DNA of 14,529 nucleotides from RZYX01 sp036654375 (GTDB lineage: Bacteria > Bacillota > Clostridia > Oscillospirales > Acutalibacteraceae), in NCBI GenBank assembly GCA_036654375.1, contig JAVVSD010000021.1:1-14529 (forward strand). Reading direction: 5' to 3'. Shown here one piece after another: positions 5,184 to 13,657 of the stretch (position 1 is its first letter; every line of letters begins with the position of its first letter). Below the pieces are notes generated by a model that made no database searches, was not told the DNA's origin, and saw only the letters and a program-made list of their open reading frames with translations. Both the position numbers and the translations under genes were made by a program.

Positions 5184-7526
5184 TTACATATTTTTTTGGA
5201 CAACCGCGGTAAGCACCGTAATATCGTCGTTTTTGCTATTCTTATATTTTTCACGAGCCTCGTCTGCTATTTCTTGTGAAAAATCACCTGGATTTGCTCC
5301 GTCAAAGCTTTTAAGCTTGGTGGCAATGAATTGACCTTCGTCAATCCAAGCACCGTCACTGGACATAAGAATTACATCGCCATCGTTAAGAGTTGCGGTT
5401 GAATGGCTGAATTCCACTTCTTGTAATATGCCAATTGGGAGTGCAACTTTTTCAAGCTTTGAAATTTTTTTGCCATGTTTAACAAGCGTTGCCGCAGCAC
5501 CCGCCTTGTAAAAATCAGCAACGCCAGAGAACAAATCTATGCAAACAAGGTCAAGTGTGGCAAGGGACTCATCTCCGGACTTAACCATAAGTGCAGAATT
5601 GATAACCTTGAGCGCACATTCGAATCCAAAGCCTGAGCGTATAAGTTGAGAAATAAGGCTAACTGTCATTCGACTGTCAACGGCGGCCATTGTGCCTGTT
5701 CCCATGCCGTCACTGATAATCATAATATATCTGCCTCGTCCGTCGAAAAAGCATTCATAATAGTCGCCACAATACTGCTCGTCCTGACATTGATACTGAA
5801 AAACCCCAGAGGAGATATTAAATCTTGCTCGCTCACAAAAATTGATTAAAGTTTCATTTTCAAGAACAGTCACAGTTGGCAATTCAAAATCTCTGCAACA
5901 AAGCTCGCAAAGATCGGCGGTAAGATCAAAGCGGTCAATCTTTTCTGTGATATTTTCACAGCGAATCTCTATTCTCATTCTTGAAAATCTGTCAAGCAGG
6001 CAGGAGATTCCAAGAGAAGTTATGCCAAAATCATCAAGGAGAGCATCAGCTCGTGACGCAGTTTCGCAGTCAAATGTACGCTCCTCGTCAAAATCCTCTG
6101 ACAAATCTTTGAGCAGTGTTGCAAGACTCTCGAACTGCTGTGCAACAATAAGACGCATTTGAGATAGCTTTGCATTTGCTGAGATATTCGCGGTATGTAT
6201 CCCATAATCATTGTTAAAGCTTTCGACCAGTGCCGTCAGCTTAATACATCTTGAAGTAAAGTGCTTTGGTAGGGTGGAATTTGAAACTCGATTCCCACTT
6301 CGCAAAACAGAGAATGAATCGTTAAAAACATTCATAGTATCGTTAAAGCAGTGTTCCCAGCAAAAAGCACGATTCCCACAGCTTTTGCAAACATTGGATT
6401 GAACTCGTTCAAACAAATCGTCATAGGTGAGCATTGTACTTTTTTTTGAAAGGATAGAGGATACCTTATCCACAGTGGAGGAAAGCTCTGTAACCGCGTC
6501 AGACGCAACGCAAAGCCGAGTCACGAGCGAATGTTTTATTCCGTCAATGCTTGGCATAATGCTCGCGCAGCTAAATAAAAGCCGAATGCGTTCTGTGATG
6601 CTTGATGGCAGAAATATAAATATAATACAGGCAACAACCGCCTCAGCAAACTGAATTGCAACTTCTGCATTAAGACCTTGAAGAATAATTGAAACGCCAT
6701 GTGCAATAAGAAAAGCACAGCTTACTCCAATTGCTCCAAGCGGTGCAAAAACTCCGGCAAGAAGCCCACCAAAGGCATAGCCAATAACAATGCCCTGTGA
6801 TTTGCAGGCAATGCCTATTACAAGCCCTAAGGTGATTCCTGTAATGCTTCCTCCTGCTTCTCTTGCAAAGTAGGAACAGATGAGAATAATCAGAACGCAC
6901 AAAACTCTTGCAGGCGAAAAACCGCCAAATTCAAACACAGTAAAGGACATTAATAAAATGCTTGTGCAAACGACAACACCCGCAAGTTCATGAGAACTGA
7001 TGGAGTAGATACCTTTTTTAAGATTCTTGATGTTCATTGCCATTTTAAAGAAATATGCACTTCCACCTGCAATAACAGCCTCAGCAATATAAAGGGTAAG
7101 AACATACATATCAAAACTCTGTGCAACAATCACTGTAACGCCTGTTGCTACAGAGCAAAAGAAAGCTACTAACGGAGTGGCAATTTGTCCGCTTTTGATA
7201 AAGTTCAGGGATTCAAGACATCTCACAACGACGGCAACTGCAACAAGAGTTGCTATGTAACGCAAGGGCATTATGTTGTCGCCAGGAGAAAGAGAATAGC
7301 CCAAAATTGAGCCTACTAGAGCGGCAGGCATATATTTGGATTTTGATGCACTGACAAATGCAACTCCAAAAGGTGAAATGCTACCCATTATTGTTTGAAA
7401 TGAAAGGAAAAAGCTGATTACAATAATGCCGAGATGCGCTGGAAGTTCTTTTAAAATTACATTTGAATGCTCAACTTTATAAGGAGCGTTTGCGACAGCT
7501 TCACTACTTTTCAACTTACACACCAC
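5184..7526 (-). CDS. spoIIE: Stage II sporulation protein E (PP2C-type phosphatase)
   Basis: SpoIIE sits in the asymmetric septum and dephosphorylates SpoIIAA, which frees sigma-F in the forespore. The product of up to 780 residues has the expected layout. A membrane domain of about ten hydrophobic segments (33-308) is followed by a central regulatory region with a C380-x2-C383-x5-C389-x3-C393 cluster, and then a C-terminal PP2C domain (about 575-776). Metal-binding motifs are visible: GDYY (D588), SDGMGTG (D606), SSDGAW (D724) and NDDIT (D767/D768). The length is close to that of B. subtilis SpoIIE. The outermost GTG is given here, but GTGGTG placed 6 nt before the TTG at 7514 suggests the true start may be that TTG. 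A TATAAT lies just upstream, in the tail of the preceding terminator, without a good -35; I did not recognise a Spo0A box. The gene shows that the host forms spores. Confidence 0.96.
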   Translation of the reverse strand: MVCKLKSSEAVANAPYKVEHSNVILKELPAHLGIIVISFFLSFQTIMGSISPFGVAFVSASKSKYMPAALVGSILGYSLSPGDNIMPLRYIATLVAVAVVVRCLESLNFIKSGQIATPLVAFFCSVATGVTVIVAQSFDMYVLTLYIAEAVIAGGSAYFFKMAMNIKNLKKGIYSISSHELAGVVVCTSILLMSFTVFEFGGFSPARVLCVLIILICSYFAREAGGSITGITLGLVIGIACKSQGIVIGYAFGGLLAGVFAPLGAIGVSCAFLIAHGVSIILQGLNAEVAIQFAEAVVACIIFIFLPSSITERIRLLFSCASIMPSIDGIKHSLVTRLCVASDAVTELSSTVDKVSSILSKKSTMLTYDDLFERVQSNVCKSCGNRAFCWEHCFNDTMNVFNDSFSVLRSGNRVSNSTLPKHFTSRCIKLTALVESFNNDYGIHTANISANAKLSQMRLIVAQQFESLATLLKDLSEDFDEERTFDCETASRADALLDDFGITSLGISCLLDRFSRMRIEIRCENITEKIDRFDLTADLCELCCRDFELPTVTVLENETLINFCERARFNISSGVFQYQCQDEQYCGDYYECFFDGRGRYIMIISDGMGTGTMAAVDSRMTVSLISQLIRSGFGFECALKVINSALMVKSGDESLATLDLVCIDLFSGVADFYKAGAAATLVKHGKKISKLEKVALPIGILQEVEFSHSTATLNDGDVILMSSDGAWIDEGQFIATKLKSFDGANPGDFSQEIADEAREKYKNSKNDDITVLTAVVQKNM

Positions 7527-7569
7527 TTTTGCAAAAAATATTTTGGGCTTGTCCGCCCTTAATAATTAT

Positions 7570-7605
7570 AAAAAAAGCACAGAGTGAATAATGTCACTCT
7601 GTGCT
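7570..7605 (-). terminator. Terminator of the glgP-GH13 operon
   Basis: AGCACAGAGTGA (7576-7587) pairs perfectly with TCACTCTGTGCT (7594-7605) around a 6-nt loop. On the minus strand the stem is followed by a run of seven T. It lies about 50 nt after the GH13 stop codon and separates the operon from spoIIE. Confidence 0.92.
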
Positions 7606-7657
7606 GATGATTTTTGCAATAGAATATATAATGTGAAGCTTTTTTGTAATGCCTTGT

Positions 7658-9535
7658 CTAAATCCAGTCCCCATTGCCAAGTATTGCACAGGTCATTGCT
7701 GCAATGCGAACACTGCGACTGTTAACACTGCATCCAGAAATGGACTGCAGGTTATCAAACCTATCGTCGTTGAGGTAGTAGTCAATATCGTGTTCATTTC
7801 GATTTGCGATGACAACAATAATATCGTTTCCCTTAACACGAGCAAATGCAACACATCCAAGTGCAGCTGAGATTGGAACAAATTCACCGTCCGAAAGAGC
7901 GGGGCAGTCGTGCCTGAGCTTCCCAAGAAACTTGTACCACTCAATAAGGCTCTGGTTTTCATATCCCCAAGGATAGCAGGTACGGTTGAAAGGGTCTTTA
8001 AAACCTTCAATTCCCGCCTCATCACCATAGTATATAGATGGAACCCCAGGAAGTGTAAACTGTAGTGCAGATGCAAGAGTAAGCAGCTTGAGAGCTGCGT
8101 TTTTCTGCTCGGGAGTGAGTTTGTTTTTAGATTGCCACTGCCTGTCTTTGTAATTGCATGAAAGCCCAGCAAGCACAGTCAAAATTCGCTGAGTATCATG
8201 AGTACCCAAAGGATTCATAAGAACATTAATAACCTGTGGCGGATAGTTTTCAAGCACGCTTAAAATCCGTGCAAAGAAATCGTCTGTGCGATATGACAGT
8301 ACAAAGTCAACAACAGCGTTTAAAAATGGATAGTTCATGACACTGTCAAGTTGTTCACCAAGCAGATATCTGCGTCTAAAGCCATAGCTTGTTTTGTTAG
8401 AGGCATCTTCCCAAACTTCTCCAAGCACAAGAGCATCAGGATTTACTGCTTTTGAACGCTTACGCAGTTTGTCAAGAAAAATGTCTGGGAGTTCATCCGC
8501 AACATCAAGCCTCCAACCGTCGGCACCAGCTTTTAACCACTTTTCAATAATTCCGCCTTCACCTGTTATAAAATCAAGATATTCGGGACATTCCTCGTTA
8601 ACTTGTGGCAAAATATTTATTCCCCACCATGAAGAATAATCGTCTGGCCAGTTGTTAAAATTATACCATTTGTAGTAAGGTGATTGCTTTGAATTATAGG
8701 CACCGCCTGTTCCATATTTTTTATACTTATTAAAGTATTTACTATTGTCGCCTGTATGATTAAAAACTCCATCAATAATTATATGAATGCCTTTCGCCTT
8801 TGCTTTTGTGCAAAGAGATGTAAAATCGTCTTGTGTTCCAAGGATAGAATCAACTTTCTCGTAATCAGCAGTGTCATAGCGATGATTTGAAGCTGACTCA
8901 AAAATTGGGTTAAGGTATATACAGGTCACCCCAAGCTCTTTAAGGTAGTCAAGCTTTTGCTCAATACCCTTGAGGTCGCCACCAAAAAAATCATTGTTAA
9001 GAACTTTGCCATCGTTGGTTGGCTTCCAAAGTGGCTCTCCACCCCAGTCATCACGCATGATTCTGTCAGCAGGAACAGCTCCTTTGCTATTTTCGCTTTT
9101 GGCAAATCTATCAGGGAAAATTTGGTATATCACTCCGCCTTTAAGCCATTCAGGAGTTTTAAAATCAGGGGAGTAAACTGTGAGCTGCCAAGAAGCACCA
9201 TAGTCAGAAACATAACCGATACCATCACCATCATTTGAAATACGGCAATTTCCAAAAGGAGTTGAATACTCAAAATGATACCAGTAAAGTCCAGACTCAG
9301 CAACGCTTTTAGTTATTTCCCACCATCTGTGATTGTCCTGATAAGAGTCTGTTGCACAAAGCTCAAATCTTTCCTCTTCTTTTCCGTCTTTGCACAAAAG
9401 CAGGAAAGCACCAGTGCAAAAGTGATTGTCATAGCATGGAAGCAAAAGGCGAAATAAAACATCTTCACCTGCACAAACAGCTCCGAACTTACTCTTGTAT
9501 TGTTTTTCTCTTGAATTGAAAATACAATTACTCAT
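7658..9535 (-). CDS. GH13 alpha-glucan hydrolase (neopullulanase/cyclomaltodextrinase-like)
   Basis: A retaining alpha-amylase-family enzyme of 625 residues without a signal peptide, so it acts on maltodextrins or glycogen-derived oligosaccharides in the cytoplasm. An N-terminal beta-rich domain (about 1-125) precedes the catalytic barrel. Barrel motifs in order: YQIFPDRF, LNPIFES with NHRYDTADY, IIIDGVFNH (region I, D255), GWRLDVADE (region II, nucleophile D344), LGEVWED (region III, acid/base E373) and LGTHDTQRIL (region IV, D447), then PSIYYGDEAG. GWRLDVA-D/N-E and L-G-S/T-HDT suggest the neopullulanase or maltogenic-amylase group, but exact specificity cannot be read from sequence. ATG 9535 has AGGTGAG 9 nt upstream; a TTG at 9544 directly abuts that site. 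It lies 25 nt after glgP in the same transcript, so it may trim branched or short glucans that the phosphorylase leaves. Confidence 0.92.
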   Translation of the reverse strand: MSNCIFNSREKQYKSKFGAVCAGEDVLFRLLLPCYDNHFCTGAFLLLCKDGKEEERFELCATDSYQDNHRWWEITKSVAESGLYWYHFEYSTPFGNCRISNDGDGIGYVSDYGASWQLTVYSPDFKTPEWLKGGVIYQIFPDRFAKSENSKGAVPADRIMRDDWGGEPLWKPTNDGKVLNNDFFGGDLKGIEQKLDYLKELGVTCIYLNPIFESASNHRYDTADYEKVDSILGTQDDFTSLCTKAKAKGIHIIIDGVFNHTGDNSKYFNKYKKYGTGGAYNSKQSPYYKWYNFNNWPDDYSSWWGINILPQVNEECPEYLDFITGEGGIIEKWLKAGADGWRLDVADELPDIFLDKLRKRSKAVNPDALVLGEVWEDASNKTSYGFRRRYLLGEQLDSVMNYPFLNAVVDFVLSYRTDDFFARILSVLENYPPQVINVLMNPLGTHDTQRILTVLAGLSCNYKDRQWQSKNKLTPEQKNAALKLLTLASALQFTLPGVPSIYYGDEAGIEGFKDPFNRTCYPWGYENQSLIEWYKFLGKLRHDCPALSDGEFVPISAALGCVAFARVKGNDIIVVIANRNEHDIDYYLNDDRFDNLQSISGCSVNSRSVRIAAMTCAILGNGDWI

Positions 9536-9560
9536 AAGAAACAACTCACCTTTAATTATC

Positions 9561-11972
9561 TTATTTTATTTTAGTTGTATGCCAGATATTTTCTGCATAA
9601 TCACAAATTGCTCTGTCAGCAGAAAAAATTCCAGCACCAGCAATGTTGAAAAGTGACATTCTGTTCCATCTTTCTCTGTCCGTATAGGCATCAACAATCT
9701 CCATGCGAGAGCTATGGTAATCTGCAAAATCTGCCATGACCATGTATGGGTCTTGGTTAAGGATAGACGATGTGATTTCAGGGAAGGTCTGTGAGTTAAT
9801 TCCCGAAGACATAAAGTCAATGACTCTGTGAATATCATTATTGTTTACATAATAGTTGTGTGGATTATATCCGCTTGATTCAAGTCTTGATGCTTCTTGT
9901 GCATTCATACCAAAGATGAAGATATTGTCATCTCCAACAGCTTCTTTTATTTCAACATTTGCACCATCGAGTGTGCCAAGAGTTATAGCACCATTAAGCA
10001 TGAGTTTCATGTTGCCTGTTCCGCTTGCCTCCGTTCCGGCAAGTGAAATCTGCTCACTAATATCTGCACATGGCATGAGCCTTTCCGCTGCAGTGACATT
10101 ATAATCTTCAATATAAACAATTTTCATGCGTCCGTTAATGTCTGGGTCATTGTTGATTAGCTGTGCAAGAGAATAGATAAATGAAATGATTTTTTTTGCG
10201 ATAAAGTACCCAGGAGCCGCCTTTGCGCCGAAAATATAGGTTCTTGGAGTAAAGGTCATTGATGGATTTTCTTTAAGTATCAAATATTGCGAGAGTATAT
10301 CAATTGCATTGAGATGTTGTCTTTTATATTCGTGCAATCTCTTGACTTGAACATCAAAAATTGAATCGGGGTCAATTGATATTCCGGTGCTTTCTTTGAT
10401 ATAGTTTGAAAACTCAGCTTTATTTTTACGCTTTACTTCTTCAAGTTTTTTTAGCACTTGGGTGTTATTTGAAAAATCACGAAGCTTTGCAAGCTCACTC
10501 GCATTGTGAACAAATCCATCACCAATAAGGTCGGTGACAAGAGTTGAAAGTGCGGGATTAGCCTGACACAGCCAACGCCTGTGTGCAATACCGTTGGTTA
10601 CATTTTTAAATTTTGCAGGAGAAAGTGTATAGAAGTTGTTAAAAACATCTTGCTTTAAAATTTCGCTATGCAGGGCAGAAACGCCGTTTACACTGTGACA
10701 GCATGCAACACAAAGGTTTGCCATCCTGACAATACCGTTTGAGATTATAGCCATGTTTTCTACTCGGTTTGCATCATGAGAAATATCCCATATGAAGGCT
10801 CTGTATCTGTTGTCAATTTCTTTAATTATCTGATAAATTCTTGGGATAAGCTGCTTTAAAAGCTCTTCCGTCCAGCATTCAAGGGCTTCACTCATAACCG
10901 TATGATTTGTATATGCAAAGGTCTTGGTGACAATTGCCCATGAATCGTCCCAACTGTAACCGCAGTCGTCAAGGAAAATTCGCATCATTTCAGGAATAGA
11001 GAGAGCGGGATGAGTGTCATTTATGTGTATGGCAATCTGCTCAGGAATATTATCTATGCTTCTGTGAAGGCGAAGATGCCGTTGAACCATATCTTGAATT
11101 GAAGCAGATACAAGGAAATATTGCTGACGAAGGCGAAGGCTTTTACCTTCAAGATGATTGTCAGAGGGATAAAGCACCTTGCTTATTACCTCTGCCATTG
11201 CGTTTTGTTCAATAGCACGAATATAGTCACCTTGATTGAAAAGGCTCATATCAATGCTTGGTGAGGTGGATTTCCAAAGGCGAAGCACATTTACAGAAGC
11301 ACCATCTTTGCCGGAAACATACATATCATAAGGAACGGCAATAACGGGAGTGTAATTTGTGAGCTTTGTTGAATAGTAACCGTCAGACCACTGGCTTTCA
11401 AGTGTTCCGCCAAACTTAACTGTAACACTGAAATCCTTTTTTGGAGAAAGCCACGCTTCTCCGCCGGGAAGCCAAAAATCTGGCAGTTCTGTCTGCCATC
11501 CGTCAATTAGCTTTTGCTTAAATATGCCATATTCATAAAGTATAGAATACCCAACAGCGCGATAGTCATTTGCCGTAAGCGCATCCATATAGCAGGCGGC
11601 AAGTCTTCCAAGACCACCGTTACCAAGCCCTGCATCGGGTTCGTACTCATAGAGCCTATCAAGATCAACATCAAAGCTTTCAAGAGCCTTCCTAACGGTG
11701 CTTTCAAGCTCAAGATTGTAAAGATTATTCTTAAGGGAACGACCCATAAGAAATTCCATACACATATAATAAACCATTTTAGAACCTTGCTTTTTCTGCT
11801 TTTTTGAGTTGACAACATCATACCAACTGTTTCCCATAAGATCTCTTATAATAAGAGCAACAGCTTTATAATATTGGTCATAGGCAGCGTCTTGAACATT
11901 AAGACCGAAGAGATGTGAAATCTTTGTAGCAATTTCTTTTTCGAATTCTTTTTGAGTTATCTGATATTCCAT
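9561..11972 (-). CDS. glgP: Glycogen/maltodextrin phosphorylase
   Basis: This PLP-dependent GT35 enzyme releases glucose-1-phosphate from the non-reducing ends of alpha-1,4-glucans. The 803-residue product has typical bacterial length and is complete. Visible motifs include YYMCMEFLMGR, EPDAGLGNGGLGRLAACYMDA, HINDTHPALSIPE, TNHTVMSEALE, VTNGIAHRRWL, VQVKRLHEYKRQ and TEASGTGNMKLMLNGA; in the last, the PLP-binding lysine is residue 656. ATG 11972 has AAAGGTGA 7 nt upstream; a TTG two codons earlier lies too close to it. It is the first gene of a two-gene operon with the GH13 enzyme. Transcription probably starts near 12098, leaving a leader of about 125 nt with two hairpins. Glycogen storage and use is common in sporulating clostridia, which fits the neighbouring sporulation genes, though linkage alone proves nothing. 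Confidence 0.97.
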   Translation of the reverse strand: MEYQITQKEFEKEIATKISHLFGLNVQDAAYDQYYKAVALIIRDLMGNSWYDVVNSKKQKKQGSKMVYYMCMEFLMGRSLKNNLYNLELESTVRKALESFDVDLDRLYEYEPDAGLGNGGLGRLAACYMDALTANDYRAVGYSILYEYGIFKQKLIDGWQTELPDFWLPGGEAWLSPKKDFSVTVKFGGTLESQWSDGYYSTKLTNYTPVIAVPYDMYVSGKDGASVNVLRLWKSTSPSIDMSLFNQGDYIRAIEQNAMAEVISKVLYPSDNHLEGKSLRLRQQYFLVSASIQDMVQRHLRLHRSIDNIPEQIAIHINDTHPALSIPEMMRIFLDDCGYSWDDSWAIVTKTFAYTNHTVMSEALECWTEELLKQLIPRIYQIIKEIDNRYRAFIWDISHDANRVENMAIISNGIVRMANLCVACCHSVNGVSALHSEILKQDVFNNFYTLSPAKFKNVTNGIAHRRWLCQANPALSTLVTDLIGDGFVHNASELAKLRDFSNNTQVLKKLEEVKRKNKAEFSNYIKESTGISIDPDSIFDVQVKRLHEYKRQHLNAIDILSQYLILKENPSMTFTPRTYIFGAKAAPGYFIAKKIISFIYSLAQLINNDPDINGRMKIVYIEDYNVTAAERLMPCADISEQISLAGTEASGTGNMKLMLNGAITLGTLDGANVEIKEAVGDDNIFIFGMNAQEASRLESSGYNPHNYYVNNNDIHRVIDFMSSGINSQTFPEITSSILNQDPYMVMADFADYHSSRMEIVDAYTDRERWNRMSLFNIAGAGIFSADRAICDYAENIWHTTKIK

Positions 11973-11997
11973 TTTCAAATCACCTTTATTCTTTTAT

Positions 11998-12066
11998 CCC
12001 CCATTGCTTTAACATAAAGAACCAGGGGTGTGCTAATCAGCATTTAGGGCATGATAAGTTGATTAG
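11998..12066 (-). promoter_or_regulatory. Structured 5' leader of glgP (two hairpins)
   Basis: Two hairpins lie between the glgP promoter and its ribosome-binding site. The upstream one pairs CTAATCA with TGATTAG (12066-12060 and 12039-12033). The downstream one pairs CCCCTGGTTCTTT with AAAGCAATGGGGG (12028-12016 and 12010-11998) with two mismatches and a 5-nt loop. Neither is followed by a T-run, so a simple attenuator is not obvious. I recognise no known riboswitch class. Confidence 0.4.
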
Positions 12067-12104
12067 TTGACCTTTTAAATAAAATTAAATTTACTATACT
12101 AATA

Positions 12105-12134
12105 ATTATATCACTTTTTTATGATTTACTTCAA
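12105..12134 (-). promoter_or_regulatory. Promoter of the glgP-GH13 operon
   Basis: On the minus strand TTGAAG (12134-12129) is followed after 18 nt by TATAAT (12110-12105), preceded by an extended -10 TG (TGATATAAT). This is a good sigma-A site. The 12-nt segment AGTGATATAATT recurs exactly at the adh promoter. I see no CcpA cre site beside it. Confidence 0.75.
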
Positions 12135-12175
12135 GACAAACAACAAGAATGCAGATAACTTTTTATTATTATGAC

Positions 12176-12206
12176 AAAAAGACCACCTGCTTCAAAACAG
12201 ATGGTC
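12176..12206 (-). terminator. Terminator of the alcohol dehydrogenase gene
   Basis: On the minus strand GACCATCTG (12206-12198) pairs with CAGGTGGTC (12189-12181), with one G-U pair and an 8-nt loop, and is followed by TTTTT. It lies about 28 nt after the adh stop codon. Confidence 0.85.
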
Positions 12207-12233
12207 CAAGATTTGTTTAAATATTTGCTTTTA

Positions 12234-13481
12234 TTATCTTAAGATAAGGTTGTTCCTAATGAAATCCTCAATCTCTTTTTGTGTGTACATCTTTGGAACA
12301 GGATATGTAGGATGTGTTTCAGCAAGGCAACGCTCTGCAATTGTTGGAATGTCCTCTTCCTTGATGCAGTCAAAGCCAGTTGGGATATTCATTCTTGCAT
12401 TCATAGCTTTGATTTCAGCAATAAAGTTCTTTGCCTTCTGTTCGTCAGACAAACCGACAATACCAACAGCATCAGCAAGCTCAGCAAGCTTCTTGTAAAC
12501 AACAGGTCCAAAGAGTTCATCAGACATAACATGAGGAAGAATAATAGACATTGCAAGCCCATGAGGAATACCATACATTCCGCCAAGACGATGTCCAATA
12601 CCATGAACATAACCAACACCGCCACGAGTAAAGCACATACCTGCATAATAAGAGGCAAGAAGAAGCTGCCCACGAGCGTCAATGTCGGTTCCGTCATTAT
12701 AAGCTCTTTCAAGATATTTAAAGATTATCTGTACTGCTTTAACACCATAGTCGTTGAATTTCTTATCGTTATACATTATATTTGTATAACCTTCAATAGC
12801 GTGAGTAAGAGCATCTATACCAGTTGTTGAGGTGATGTGCTTAGGAAGACCAATGGTAAGCTCTGGGTCAAGAACCGCATACTTTGCACGAATAAATGGG
12901 TCCATGATTGGGAATTTATCGTGTGTCTTCGAGTCGGTAATAACAGCGGCAATTGTTGTTTCTGAGCCTGTTCCTGCTGTTGTTGGAACGGCAAAGAGAG
13001 GAGGTGGAAGAAGTGAACCCATCTTAAGAGAAGGGATAATAACTTTGAATGTTCCGCTCATTTTCTCAATAGGACGGTTAGGTCTTGCAATACAAGCACC
13101 TGCGGCTTTTGCACAATCCATTGGAGATCCGCCACCAAAAGCAATGAGTGCTTGGCAACGATTGTCCGCATAAATTTTCTGTGCTGCACGAACATTTTCA
13201 ATAGTTGGATTTGGCTGAACCTGATCATATATAGCGTACTCAACACCACAACTCTTTAATGTTTCAAAGAGGGAGTTAAGAACATTAAGGCTCATAAGTA
13301 CAGGGTCGGTAACAATAAGAACCTTTTTAATACCTTTGTTTTTAATAACCTCAGGAAGCTTTTTGACACTTCCTGGTCCTTGAATAAGAATCGGATCAGG
13401 GAAAAACCAGCCCCAAAGATACATAGCACCAGCAAAGACAACTTCAATTCCACGATACCCTATTTTTTTAAGTGCCCACAT
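12234..13481 (-). CDS. Iron-dependent (group III) alcohol dehydrogenase
   Basis: This NAD(P)H-dependent oxidoreductase interconverts alcohols and aldehydes, most likely to re-oxidise NADH in fermentation. The 415-residue product has the dinucleotide motif FGGGSPMDCAKA (GGGS at 116-119) and the metal ligands of the family: D223 and H227 in GIDALTHAIEGYTN, then H293 and H307 in VHGIGHRLGGMYGIPHG. The spacings (D-x3-H and 14 between the last two His) equal those of E. coli FucO. An N-terminal segment rich in hydrophobic and aromatic residues (GIEVVFAGAMYLWGWFFPDP) replaces the short start of FucO; I recall similar starts in clostridial homologues. ATG 13481 has GGAGG 8 nt upstream, so the longer open frame is rejected. 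It is a single-gene unit between two terminators. Butanol, ethanol, lactaldehyde and other substrates cannot be told apart here. Confidence 0.94.
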   Translation of the reverse strand: MWALKKIGYRGIEVVFAGAMYLWGWFFPDPILIQGPGSVKKLPEVIKNKGIKKVLIVTDPVLMSLNVLNSLFETLKSCGVEYAIYDQVQPNPTIENVRAAQKIYADNRCQALIAFGGGSPMDCAKAAGACIARPNRPIEKMSGTFKVIIPSLKMGSLLPPPLFAVPTTAGTGSETTIAAVITDSKTHDKFPIMDPFIRAKYAVLDPELTIGLPKHITSTTGIDALTHAIEGYTNIMYNDKKFNDYGVKAVQIIFKYLERAYNDGTDIDARGQLLLASYYAGMCFTRGGVGYVHGIGHRLGGMYGIPHGLAMSIILPHVMSDELFGPVVYKKLAELADAVGIVGLSDEQKAKNFIAEIKAMNARMNIPTGFDCIKEEDIPTIAERCLAETHPTYPVPKMYTQKEIEDFIRNNLILR

Positions 13482-13556
13482 GATAATAACCTCCATAAAA
13501 TTTATTATTTTTACTAATACAAAATGAAACACGCACTGTATTAATAATTTGGATAA

Positions 13557-13565
13557 ATTATATCA
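13557..13565 (-). promoter_or_regulatory. Extended -10 promoter of the alcohol dehydrogenase gene
   Basis: TGATATAAT on the minus strand is a consensus extended -10 element about 75 nt upstream of the adh ATG. No good -35 is present; the space where it would lie is filled by the terminator stem of the upstream sleB-like gene. Confidence 0.6.
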
Positions 13566-13569
13566 CTAA

Positions 13570-13612
13570 AAAAATTACCTATTTTTATAATTAAGAAAAA
13601 TAGGTAATTTTT
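13570..13612 (-). terminator. Terminator of the sleB-like gene
   Basis: A perfect 17-bp inverted repeat (AAAAATTACCTATTTTT at 13570-13586, complement at 13596-13612) with a 9-nt loop, followed by T on the minus strand. It is AT-rich but long, lies 45 nt after the stop codon and could work in both directions. Confidence 0.8.
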
Positions 13613-13624
13613 AACATTTATAAT

Positions 13625-13652
13625 GCTCTTTTGTGTAATATCACAAAAGAGC
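13625..13652 (-). terminator. Second hairpin directly after the sleB-like gene
   Basis: GCTCTTTTGTG (13625-13635) pairs perfectly over 11 bp with 13642-13652, loop 6 nt. It begins 5 nt beyond the stop codon. No T-run follows on the minus strand, so it may protect the mRNA 3' end rather than terminate; the AT-rich terminator follows it. Confidence 0.6.
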
Positions 13653-13657
13653 TTGTC

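Noticed and set aside
12279..13173. Open frames of 113-183 codons antisense to the alcohol dehydrogenase gene
   Set aside because: They are opposite a complete conserved gene and have unnatural composition, with Ser/Cys/Asn-rich translations.
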